Below are positions 1-6,070 of a stretch of 12,399 bases of DNA, piece by piece. The position numbers and the translations under genes are program-made. Location: positions 1-12,399 of the forward strand of contig NZ_CBCPHV010000021.1 of assembly GCF_965118635.1 (NCBI RefSeq), in the 5' to 3' direction. Every line of letters starts with the position of its first letter. Position 1 is the first letter of the stretch. The DNA comes from Empedobacter brevis_A (GTDB lineage: Bacteria; Bacteroidota; Bacteroidia; Flavobacteriales; Weeksellaceae). The notes beneath the pieces were generated by a model. The model worked only from the letters and a program-made list of their open reading frames with translations, was not told the DNA's origin and ran no database searches.

Positions 1-273
1 GCAATGAAAATTAATATTATTTCGTATGAAATAACCTCTCTTTTTGGAAGTAAAATTAAAAAAAATGATAACACTGAATATATTTGGAATGATATAGAAG
101 TTGATGGCTGGATAAAAGGAGATTTTAAAAGAGGAAAATTTAAAAATTATTTTTATAATCTTTATTTCTATTTTCTTCTAACAATGAAAGATTGGATTTA
201 TTTCATAATCTTATCTTTTATAATTATAACAATTCGTGTATTCAATAAGAACAATAAAATAGTAATTACGTAG
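1..273 (+). CDS. GYF_2-domain membrane protein, 3' part (continuation of the gene at 11521)
   Basis: An open frame enters at base 1 and stops at the TAG at 271-273. An ATG exists at base 4, but nothing like a promoter can be seen because the window begins there. The frame is in phase with the unterminated frame ending at 12399, so I read it as the C-terminal 90 residues of that protein on a circular molecule. It holds a charged soluble stretch, then a hydrophobic segment (about residues 62-80 counted from base 4) that would be a sixth membrane helix with a short basic tail. The next gene starts 7 bases after the stop, which fits translational coupling. If the molecule is not circular, this is a separate 89-residue fragment of unknown function. 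Confidence 0.65.
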   Translation, partial: AMKINIISYEITSLFGSKIKKNDNTEYIWNDIEVDGWIKGDFKRGKFKNYFYNLYFYFLLTMKDWIYFIILSFIIITIRVFNKNNKIVIT

Positions 274-280
274 AAATTAT

Positions 281-1327
281 ATGAAAAAATATTGGATAAT
301 TATTGGTAAAGAACAAAAAGGTCCTTTTAATTTTGAAGAATTATTTAAGCATAATATAAACCCAAAATCAAAAGTTTGGTATAACGGAATTAAAGATTGG
401 ACTGTTTTTGAATCTTTACCAGATTTTTTGGAATATCAAAATTATGTAAAGGATCAAACAATTAAAAAGAAAAAAAATAGTAATAAACTTTTTTTAATTA
501 TTCTCGCTATAATTGCTGTTAGTACATTGTCTTTTTTTCTGTTCAATAAATTTAGTTTCACAGAAGAAATGGCAAAAAAAGAGACAGAAAGACTTTTTTC
601 TTTGCTCTCGCTTGAAAATCCAAATCAAGATGAACTTGAAAAAATCTATCCAAATTATTCAAAAATCGGACAGAGATTATTATTGAAAGAAAAAATTGAA
701 ATAAACAACGTCTCAAAAAATTCATTTGGAAATTATGATATATTTGCAACGTACAATAAAAAAATTCCAATAACTGTAGAAGTTACACGAGAAAATTTCA
801 AAAATAAAATAATCAGTTCCAAAGGATTATCTTATTATTACTATAATGAAATAAGAAGTTACGGAATAAAGAAAGGATGTCTAACTGGTAATGAAGACGA
901 TGTTGAACTAGGAAAAATTGCAAAAAGCAAAGATTTAGAATCAAATCTAAATATAGATACTTCTACAAAAATTGCAGAATATTATGATAACATAAAGAAA
1001 GAAGAAAATATTTATGTGTCTGGTGGTTATTTTCCCACTTTAAGTGGAAGTGTAACTATTTCAAACAATAATAATGTTTATCTAGACTATAGTAGTATAA
1101 AATGCAATTTACTTATACTAGATTATAACAACAATATAATTGAATCATCACCTTTATATTTTTTTAATACAATTCGACCCCATTCATCTGAATCAGCAAG
1201 GGTTTATTCAAGAATTCCAAATGGTGCTTCAAAATATAGAGTTGAATTTGATGTAAATATATCAGAAAATATAAGTAATCTACTTAAACAAGAAGTAATT
1301 AGTAACGTAACTAAAAGTTGTAAATAA
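281..1327 (+). CDS. GYF_2-domain single-pass membrane protein
   Basis: This 348-residue protein has an N-terminal GYF_2 (DUF4339) domain at about 4-53, with the GPF turn at 14-16 and tryptophans at 33 and 40. A lysine-rich stretch (61-65) precedes one hydrophobic helix (about 69-90). The basic side places the GYF domain in the cytoplasm and the remaining 255 residues outside. The outer part has only three cysteines, and its last third looks like a beta-sandwich (alternating strands with NNN turns), perhaps of the FxLYD kind; that is a guess. It starts 7 bases after the stop of the preceding GYF_2 gene, so the pair is probably co-transcribed. A Xer-like site and a strong terminator follow it. 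The function is unknown. A membrane-linked sensing or defence role is possible because the surrounding cassettes carry toxins, but this is inference only. Confidence 0.8.
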   Translation: MKKYWIIIGKEQKGPFNFEELFKHNINPKSKVWYNGIKDWTVFESLPDFLEYQNYVKDQTIKKKKNSNKLFLIILAIIAVSTLSFFLFNKFSFTEEMAKKETERLFSLLSLENPNQDELEKIYPNYSKIGQRLLLKEKIEINNVSKNSFGNYDIFATYNKKIPITVEVTRENFKNKIISSKGLSYYYYNEIRSYGIKKGCLTGNEDDVELGKIAKSKDLESNLNIDTSTKIAEYYDNIKKEENIYVSGGYFPTLSGSVTISNNNNVYLDYSSIKCNLLILDYNNNIIESSPLYFFNTIRPHSSESARVYSRIPNGASKYRVEFDVNISENISNLLKQEVISNVTKSCK

Positions 1328-1354
1328 AAAAAACTCCTACAAATTCGGTTTGGT

Positions 1355-1382
1355 AAAACCAATAACAGATTTTATGTGAAAT
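1355..1382 (+). repeat. Xer/pdif-like site A
   Basis: The site reads AAAACCAATAA, spacer CAGATT, then TTATGTGAAAT. It has the 11-6-11 layout of dif: the left arm ends ATAA and the right arm differs at one position from the E. coli XerD arm TTATGTTAAAT. A nearly identical site with the same spacer is at 2698-2725. Read on the minus strand, ATTTCACATAA also resembles a XerC arm, so orientation is uncertain. It lies between the stop of the GYF_2 gene and its terminator. Confidence 0.6.
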
Positions 1383-1391
1383 AGAAAAATC

Positions 1392-1418
1392 AAAGCCTCC
1401 AATTAGGAGGCTTTATTA
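1392..1418 (+). terminator. Rho-independent terminator after the GYF_2 operon
   Basis: A perfect 9-bp stem (AAAGCCTCC, 1392-1400, with GGAGGCTTT, 1406-1414) closes a 5-base loop and is followed by a short T-rich tail. It lies 64 bases after the stop at 1327 and ends the GYF_2 transcript. The CCTCC/GGAGG core recurs in the terminators at 2734 and 8695. Confidence 0.8.
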
Positions 1419-1445
1419 TGTTCTAGAATAATGATTATGTTTAGT
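1418..1445 (+). repeat. Possible degenerate Xer-like site A'
   Basis: The right arm TTATGTTTAGT (1435-1445) differs at one base from the TTATGTTAAGT arm of the three sites around the fic and hig cassettes. It is followed by AAT, as two of those sites are, and its spacer TAATGA resembles theirs. The left arm (ATGTTCTAGAA) is poor. A similar stretch lies after the terminator at 11288 (11317-11345), so it may be a decayed site or another conserved boundary element. Confidence 0.3.
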
Positions 1446-1598
1446 AATAGTTTGGTGTTAAATATTTTACTGTTACTTATTATTTAATTTACACATAATA
1501 AGTAATACATTTGAAACCAGATATATAACAATAAATAATTAAAGCTAAATTATTCAAGTGACTTTGCGCAGTTAGCTGAAATTTGAAACCGACTAGAA
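1446..1598. other. Intergenic leader with inverted repeat before the 1599 gene
   Basis: An 11-bp perfect inverted repeat (TTACTTATTAT, 1473-1483, with ATAATAAGTAA, 1495-1505) could be an operator or hairpin. The 9-mer TTTGAAACC occurs twice, at 1510-1518 and 1582-1590, the second copy just before the start codon. No clear TAnnTTTG box is seen. Confidence 0.4.
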
Positions 1599-2669
1599 AT
1601 GAATGATTATATAAAAAACGAAGTACTTAAAGCTATTGAAAAGATAGAATCAATTGAAACAAAATTCAATGATAAGCAAGAATTAACTTTTGAAGAATTA
1701 GAGAATTTGTTTCTTTTTTATCAAATTTCGAATAATCAAATCGCTTTATCTGATAACAGGTTTGATTATTCGAAATTTCGAAATTTGTATTTAATTTATG
1801 GTTTTGACTTGGAATTCAAATCAATTTTCTATAAGCCTAATCCAAATAAAACAGCAAGCCAATATATTGATTTAGAAAAACTTAAAGAAATAAACGAAAA
1901 GGAATATAATCCAGAAATCTATAAATCATTGCAAGATTTTAAAATCATTAATGAATTAATAATTCCTGTAAGCGAATCAGAGTTACAAAAAGACAAGGCA
2001 TTTTTGGAAAATTCTGCTAAATATTGGGCAGATATTTGCCTAGATGAAAGACACTCCGTTGAGGAATTAAAAAACATAGCAAAAGAGACCAGAGATACAA
2101 TAAAAAAGAAAAATATTGAAGATTATCGGAATGGAACTTTAGCGGAAAGTAAGAGTAAAGATGTATTTAAAGGTCTTTTAAAGTCATTTTACACTTATAA
2201 CGAGTCAACTAAAATCATCAATTCAATAGATTCAAGAAATGAAAATAGATTTTTTACTCTAAACAATGTGAGTTTTGAAATCAATCTTTATTCATTTATT
2301 CACATAATTAACAGACATTATGCTGAGATGCTTTCATCACAAAGTATTGTAACAACGAAAAGCTTTCACAATACTAAAATTAATCCCTACACAATTCACA
2401 TATTCATTCAAGACTTAATTTCATTAATTAGAGCCAATGGAATTGAAAATAAAATTGTAGTAGAAAAAGGACAATCTATCTTAATTAAATTTCACGGGCA
2501 TGATTACGCCCTGTTTTTCAATGAATATAAACACGATAAGTCTAAAATTGTTTTAGAAACTTTCTTCATAATTGAATCGCATAATCCAAATGCAACAAGA
2601 CTAGTTGAAAAAATGAATGATGCACAAATCGTTGAATTAAATAATGATTTATCAATCTATATAAGCTAA
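1599..2669 (+). CDS. Protein of unknown function with an HxxxRH motif
   Basis: This soluble protein has 356 residues, no signal peptide and no membrane segment. The N-terminal 200 residues are charged and helical. The C-terminal part (about 215-328) looks like a compact alpha/beta domain: a strand, then H235-I-I-N-R239-H240, a helix, H257 and H267, then strands ending in an ALFF and an ETFF segment. A histidine/arginine pattern followed by aromatic strands resembles phage- and plasmid-borne Barnase/EndoU/RelE-like nuclease domains (the PBECR group). I cannot confirm the family, so the product is left as unknown. It is a single-gene cassette between Xer-like sites A and B, a place where toxin or defence genes often sit. 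ATG at 1599 is the first start after a stop-rich leader. No ribosome binding site is visible, as is common in this phylum. Confidence 0.75.
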   Translation: MNDYIKNEVLKAIEKIESIETKFNDKQELTFEELENLFLFYQISNNQIALSDNRFDYSKFRNLYLIYGFDLEFKSIFYKPNPNKTASQYIDLEKLKEINEKEYNPEIYKSLQDFKIINELIIPVSESELQKDKAFLENSAKYWADICLDERHSVEELKNIAKETRDTIKKKNIEDYRNGTLAESKSKDVFKGLLKSFYTYNESTKIINSIDSRNENRFFTLNNVSFEINLYSFIHIINRHYAEMLSSQSIVTTKSFHNTKINPYTIHIFIQDLISLIRANGIENKIVVEKGQSILIKFHGHDYALFFNEYKHDKSKIVLETFFIIESHNPNATRLVEKMNDAQIVELNNDLSIYIS

Positions 2670-2697
2670 AAACTGTAGCTAATAACTCAAAGCTTAG

Positions 2698-2725
2698 TAA
2701 ACCTATAACAGATTTTATGTAAAAT
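2698..2725 (+). repeat. Xer/pdif-like site B
   Basis: The site reads TAAACCTATAA, spacer CAGATT, TTATGTAAAAT. The spacer is identical to that of site A, the right arm is one base from the E. coli XerD arm, and the left flank (AACTCAAAG…TAGTAAA) is shared with site C. It lies between the stop at 2669 and a terminator, the same order as at site A. Confidence 0.6.
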
Positions 2726-2733
2726 AGAAATAC

Positions 2734-2759
2734 AAAACCTCCAAATGGAGGTTTTTTTT
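2734..2759 (+). terminator. Rho-independent terminator after the 1599 gene
   Basis: A 9-bp stem (AAAACCTCC, 2734-2742, with GGAGGTTTT, 2747-2755) closes an AAAT loop and runs into eight Ts ending at 2759. The stem is the same as in the terminator at 8695-8717. Confidence 0.85.
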
Positions 2760-3560
2760 ATGTCATTATTCTAAGCTTTTTTTGTTACAAAAACACCTTG
2801 TTATATTTTCTTTTGATTAGATAAATTTCATTTTATACAACTTAGTATTTCTATAAAATACTATTTAAAAAAAACAAGCTAACTATACAATATATCAATT
2901 AGTTATAACTAAAATTACTACTTTTATTTATAGAAATTAGTAATTACATTTTGTAATCATCTGTAAATCATAGGAATATAAAAACAATCTCGGTCTCCGT
3001 GATTACTGCTTGCTATTCCTACTTTCATTCGGAATACTATTTTTTCCATCTCAATTTCACAGTTTAAACTATAGATTTAAACTATTAATAATTCATCGAA
3101 AATCACTCCCCCTACATTATACTTTTTTTCCTTTTTTAAAATTCCATCAATTATATTAAAATTTTAAACATATTACATTATTGTATTTTATTCAAAAAAA
3201 GCTTATTTTATGTTAAAAATTATTAAATACTCCATTTTTTGATGTTGATTTTCAATTATTTACTTAAAAAATGCTCCATTTTTGTAAAAATTGCAATTTT
3301 CAACACATTGGAAATTAAGTAAATACCGAACCTTGTTCGGTATCCTCTTGCTTTTTTTCAAAAACATAAAAATGGTCATTTTTGACAACTTAATTTTAAT
3401 CGATTTTTCTCCATTAAATTAAAAAATAAAATCGTGTAGAAAGAGTACAGAAATATATTTCACTTTTACATTTAAAAATTTAATAATCAGATTTTTAAAT
3501 GTAAAATATAATCAAGTTATATTCGAATATTATATTTTCAAAACATCATATTACTGATAA
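2760..3560. other. Structured non-coding region
   Basis: No gene of ordinary size is found on either strand. The region is rich in inverted repeats. ATTTACTTAA (3258-3267) pairs with TTAAGTAAAT (3315-3324). ATACCGAA (3323-3330) pairs with TTCGGTAT (3336-3343). A perfect 16-bp pair lies at 3464-3479 and 3491-3506. A 12-bp palindrome, ATATTCGAATAT, is at 3519-3530. CTCCATTTTT occurs twice in direct orientation near 3231 and 3273. Two tiny minus-strand frames, 3260-3379 (39 residues) and 2957-3049 (30 residues), have no family likeness I recognise. The stretch 2990-3115 looks richer in GC than its surroundings. It may hold an RNA gene, a replication or transfer element, or decayed genes. Confidence 0.5.
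3464..3506. repeat. Perfect 16-bp inverted repeat
   Basis: TTTTACATTTAAAAAT (3464-3479) and its exact reverse complement (3491-3506) flank an 11-base loop. Its low GC and lack of a T-run argue against a plain terminator for one strand. It could be a protein binding site or a cruciform near the replicon. Confidence 0.75.
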
Positions 3561-3710
3561 TCAACTAAATACATGTTTATATTCGGTAGGATATAAGCAC
3601 CCTCTTGCTATCAAACTTTTTATTAAAAATGAGTTCCGAATTTTGATTTTTCTTCTATCTAAAAAGGCAGGTTGTGATTTGTAGTGTGTAGACAAATCCA
3701 TATCTTGCAT
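3561..3710 (-). CDS. Possible small protein (49 residues)
   Basis: A minus-strand ATG frame of 49 codons starts 71 bases beyond the end of the 110-residue gene of the antitoxin operon. The product is basic (RRKIKIR) with no membrane helix. It could be a third gene of that operon or a remnant. There is no recognisable family and no visible ribosome binding site. Part of it covers the motif AGCAAGAGG…TACCGAA, which recurs at 3336-3352, so the DNA here may be a site rather than a gene. Confidence 0.22.
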   Translation of the reverse strand: MQDMDLSTHYKSQPAFLDRRKIKIRNSFLIKSLIARGCLYPTEYKHVFS

Positions 3711-3781
3711 CTAAATGAAATTTTAAGAGAAAAAAGAAAGGATTTACATAAGTGCAGTAAAGCTAAATTTTATTGAAATAA

Positions 3782-4114
3782 TTATAACTCTTGATGAATT
3801 TTATTCGCGATAACATGAGCCGTGTTTTTTACATAAGTATCTGAATAGCTTTCATCGGTATTTGAAATAAAGTGCCTTAAAATGGCTTCAAGTGCATAAG
3901 CTTCATGATACTTGAATGAAATTGTAAATATTTTATCGTTTTTACGCTCTGTAATCGCTTTTCTAATCAATTTACTATATAAGTCATCAGAAATAGATAA
4001 AATGGCTTTAAACGCAAAATTATCACCTTTAAACTCTTTATCGTAACTATTCAATACATGCAAGATTGCATTTAAGTTGCTTATATTTAGTTTTAGTTTA
4101 ATTTTTAGCATCAT
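3782..4114 (-). CDS. Uncharacterised protein, downstream partner of a Phd-like antitoxin
   Basis: This 110-residue soluble protein has helix-rich composition and alternates basic and acidic stretches. It begins with a hydrophobic/lysine strand (LKIKLKLNI), and its C-terminal half is rich in H and Y (YHEAYALEAILRHF). It has no signal peptide or membrane segment. I do not recognise it: it lacks the arginine/lysine-aromatic C-terminal pattern of RelE/YoeB toxins, the Fic motif of Doc and the acidic residues of VapC. It starts 45 bases after the antitoxin stop on the same strand, so the two are probably one transcript. It may be a toxin of another fold, an accessory plasmid-stability protein, or an unrelated gene that replaced the usual toxin. 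Two adjacent methionines leave the start uncertain by one codon. Confidence 0.6.
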   Translation of the reverse strand: MMLKIKLKLNISNLNAILHVLNSYDKEFKGDNFAFKAILSISDDLYSKLIRKAITERKNDKIFTISFKYHEAYALEAILRHFISNTDESYSDTYVKNTAHVIANKIHQEL

Positions 4115-4159
4115 TTATCGTTGTAATGTCCTTTCGCTGATAAAAAATAATTTTATAAC

Positions 4160-4420
4160 TCATAAACTATCAAAATACGCGTCTAAATCCTGTTTTGATT
4201 TTATAATTATTCCTTTTCCTTGTTTGATTTCTTGTTCAGCATCTTTAATTCTTTGGATCATTTCTTCTGAAAAATAAAGATCATTTATAGAAATAGGTGT
4301 TAGCACATAAGCTTTCTTACTTCCTCTTCTAATGACTACTTTTTTTCCTTTGTCGACCATATCAAAAAAATCTTTCTGACGTTCTCTAAACTGTCTACTT
4401 GTTGTTTCTACGATCGTCAT
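4160..4420 (-). CDS. Phd/YefM-family antitoxin
   Basis: The protein has 86 residues when started at the ATG at 4420. The N-terminus (MTIVETTSRQFRERQKDFFDM) has the Phd/YefM pattern: a strand, then a helix ending in the FFDMVDKG turn, then a strand VVIRRGSKKAYVLTPI. The acidic/helical tail (about 47-86) would bind the toxin. An upstream in-frame ATG at 4441 is rejected because it would place the operator palindrome (4430-4445) inside the coding region. These antitoxins repress their own promoter, and the palindrome fits that. The usual partners are RelE/YoeB or Doc toxins; here the next gene is an unfamiliar 110-residue protein. Confidence 0.82.
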   Translation of the reverse strand: MTIVETTSRQFRERQKDFFDMVDKGKKVVIRRGSKKAYVLTPISINDLYFSEEMIQRIKDAEQEIKQGKGIIIKSKQDLDAYFDSL

Positions 4421-4429
4421 TATGTAACT

Positions 4430-4448
4430 ATTTGTGTACACAAATATA
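4430..4448 (-). promoter_or_regulatory. Operator and -7 box of the antitoxin operon
   Basis: ATTTGTGTACACAAAT (4430-4445) is a perfect 16-bp palindrome ending 10 bases before the antitoxin ATG. On the minus strand TATATTTG (4448-4441) matches the Bacteroidota -7 box TAnnTTTG and overlaps the palindrome. Binding of the antitoxin there would block transcription. A TTG at the ideal -33 spacing is not clear. Confidence 0.7.
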
Positions 4449-4463
4449 GTTCTAAAAAAATAA

Positions 4464-4488
4464 AAACGACCTCAAAAAGAAGTCGTTT
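4464..4488. repeat. Hairpin upstream of the antitoxin operon
   Basis: AAACGAC (4464-4470) pairs with GTCGTTT (4482-4488) around an 11-base loop. It may end transcripts entering from either side, but neither strand has a long T-run. Confidence 0.4.
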
Positions 4489-4844
4489 ATCATCGTTTCG
4501 CTTTCAAATTCAACGTTAAACATTAAATTTCAAGTACAAAAATACATTAATATTTTAATAATCAATAAATTACGTTATTTAATTAAAAAAACCGCCCGCC
4601 CCTTGGTGCACATAAAAAAGTCACGTCAATTTGTTTTTGTTTTTCACTGCAACGAAAACACTGCATTTCAAGCAAGTTCCCAAAAGTGATTTTTCGTAGA
4701 AAATCACACCCTTAAAAACTAAAAAATTACCATGTTTTTGTATTAAATAAACATAACTTATCTAACATTACTTATCGATTTTCGATAAAAAATAGATAAA
4801 ACATTAATTATCATATATGTTACAAGTATTTTAAAAATACGAAC
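4489..4844. other. Non-coding origin-proximal region
   Basis: No gene is seen. A short GC-rich patch (4592-4606, CCGCCCGCCCC core) is unusual for this sequence. A hairpin GTGATTTT (4686-4693) / AAAATCAC (4700-4707) follows, and the motif GAAAATCAC(A/T)CCC recurs near 3098-3110. The stretch 4740-4840 is very AT-rich with several TTATC words and an ATCGATTTTCGAT palindrome, as expected for a DNA-unwinding element beside iterons. An origin of transfer is possible, but no mobilisation gene is present. Confidence 0.45.
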
Positions 4845-4919
4845 TATGAGTTTTATAATACCTTAATATGAGTTTTATAATACCTTAAAAAAGCTAAACT
4901 ATGAGTTTTATAATACTTT
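4845..4919 (+). repeat. Replication origin iterons (three copies)
   Basis: TATGAGTTTTATAATACCTT occurs at 4845-4864 and 4867-4886, and with one change (CTTT end) at 4900-4919. Start-to-start spacing is 22 and 33 bp, that is 1 and 1.5 times 22. A half copy (TATGAGTTATA) follows at 4921. These are typical binding sites for a Rep_3 initiator and mark the vegetative origin. Confidence 0.92.
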
Positions 4920-4979
4920 CTATGAGTTATATTTTTACAACTCATAGAAAGTATTATATTTGTATTAATCAACTCATAG
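4911..4979 (+). promoter_or_regulatory. Rep promoter inside an iteron-derived inverted repeat
   Basis: TAATACTTTCTATGAGTT (4911-4928) and its exact reverse complement (4939-4956) flank a 10-base spacer. The box TATATTTG (4955-4962) matches TAnnTTTG and abuts the right arm. A further inverted half-iteron, AACTCATAG, is at 4971-4979, just before the start codon. Rep dimers binding the inverted repeat would repress rep, while monomers bind the direct iterons. This is the known scheme for iteron plasmids; here it is inferred. Confidence 0.8.
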
Positions 4980-4995
4980 TTAAAACAATTATTAA

Positions 4996-6012
4996 ATGAA
5001 AATCAATAATAAAGAGGTTATCCAATCTTATATCCTAACTACAGCCAAATATGATTATTCAGTATATGAAAAACGTATTTTATATCGAATAATTGAACAA
5101 TTGCAAAGTTTAATAGAAGGAAAAGAATTAAATAAAAATTACTCTATGAAAGAGTTTTCTTATGATGATATGAAACTCTTTAAATTTACTTTCCCTTTTT
5201 CTGCTTTTAAAAAAAGTGAAGAAGATAAAAACCATGCACAAATAAAGAAAGCATTACTTTCTTTAGAAAAAAAAGGATTTGAGTATGAAGATTCTGAAAC
5301 GTGGGAAACAATAAACATCCTATATCTTCCTAAAGTTTTTAAAAATAAAGAATATATAGGCTTTACTTTAAGAGAAGAAATAATACAAGCATTTTTAGAC
5401 TTCTCAAAAGGTTATAAAAAATATGAATTAAAAACTGCAATGGAGTTTGAAAGTACTTTTTCAATGCGTTTTTATGAACTTCTTTCTAATCAAAAAACTC
5501 CGATCAATTATTCTATTGATAGTTTAAAAAAAATGTTTCAAATTGAAAATAAGTACAAGTTAACCGCTGATTTTTTTAGATATGTAATAGAACCAGCAAA
5601 AAAAGAATTAGATAAATGTAGTCCTTATACATTTCATTATGAAAAAATAAAAACTGGTCGTAAAATAACAGGTATTCGTTTTATTCCTATTCATCAACCA
5701 CAATTTGAAGATGCAGAAATAAAAAAACAACGTTTAAATAAACAGATGTCAAATCGTTGGTTTATTCCTAAAAACATAGAGGATTATTTAAAATACAATT
5801 TTGATTTCTCAGATAAAGAATTGAAGAATAATTTAAATCTTTTTGAAAATTTGTACAACAATTTATCTGAAGAACATTTATTAGATTTCTTAACAGAACT
5901 TCGAGAACCTTCTGTATATGCCGACAATAGAAAAGGTTTTATTATTGGTGCTTTAAAAAAGAGAATGGAACAAATTTTTGAACAAAAATATTTAAAAAAT
6001 GACCACTTCTAA
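4996..6012 (+). CDS. Replication initiator protein, Rep_3/RepB family
   Basis: This 338-residue protein has two winged-helix domains as in Rep_3 initiators. The first is about 1-135 (start pattern NNKEVIQSYILTTAKYDYSVYEKRILYRI, broken as residues 4-20 and 21-32). The second is about 145-232, with FESTFSMRFYELL (151-163), SIDSLKKMFQI (173-183), FFRYVIEPAKKEL (193-205) and the GRKITGIRF wing (221-229). The tail (about 250-338) is a helical extension. It binds the iterons just upstream to open the origin, and probably represses its own promoter at the overlapping palindrome. Start ATG 4996 follows the last half-iteron by 16 bases. The accessory gene at 6071 follows in the same direction. The family call is confident; which replicon group it belongs to cannot be told from sequence alone. 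Confidence 0.93.
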   Translation: MKINNKEVIQSYILTTAKYDYSVYEKRILYRIIEQLQSLIEGKELNKNYSMKEFSYDDMKLFKFTFPFSAFKKSEEDKNHAQIKKALLSLEKKGFEYEDSETWETINILYLPKVFKNKEYIGFTLREEIIQAFLDFSKGYKKYELKTAMEFESTFSMRFYELLSNQKTPINYSIDSLKKMFQIENKYKLTADFFRYVIEPAKKELDKCSPYTFHYEKIKTGRKITGIRFIPIHQPQFEDAEIKKQRLNKQMSNRWFIPKNIEDYLKYNFDFSDKELKNNLNLFENLYNNLSEEHLLDFLTELREPSVYADNRKGFIIGALKKRMEQIFEQKYLKNDHF

Positions 6013-6024
6013 ACAATGGTCATT
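5998..6024 (+). repeat. Inverted repeat spanning the rep stop codon
   Basis: AATGACCA (5998-6005) pairs with TGGTCATT (6017-6024) around the rep stop at 6010-6012. It could lower expression of the following gene or stabilise the rep message. The word AAAAATGACCA also appears in reverse at 3373-3383. Confidence 0.5.
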
Positions 6025-6070
6025 AATTAGACATGACCTACATTTGACCAACTAAATAAATCATCCATAT

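Noticed and set aside
558..770. Minus-strand 70-codon frame inside the GYF_2 gene
   Set aside because: Lies wholly within a well supported gene and has low-complexity hydrophobic composition expected from antisense of a lysine-rich sequence.
1485..1512. Reverse-strand TTATGTGTAAA as another Xer-like site
   Set aside because: The opposite arm does not match; the inverted repeat at 1473-1505 explains the sequence better.
3202..3218. TTATGTTAAAA, a good XerD-like arm
   Set aside because: The left side (TTCAAAAAAAG) has no ATAA end and does not fit a second arm; probably chance in AT-rich DNA.
4077..4277. Plus-strand 66-codon frame
   Set aside because: Antisense of the antitoxin and its partner; no promoter or family likeness.
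4741..4770. Reverse-strand TTATGTTTATT near the origin
   Set aside because: No matching partner arm at 6-bp spacing.
4845..4919. CRISPR-like array
   Set aside because: Copies are 20 bp with 2- and 13-base gaps, next to a Rep_3 gene and with no cas genes; these are iterons.
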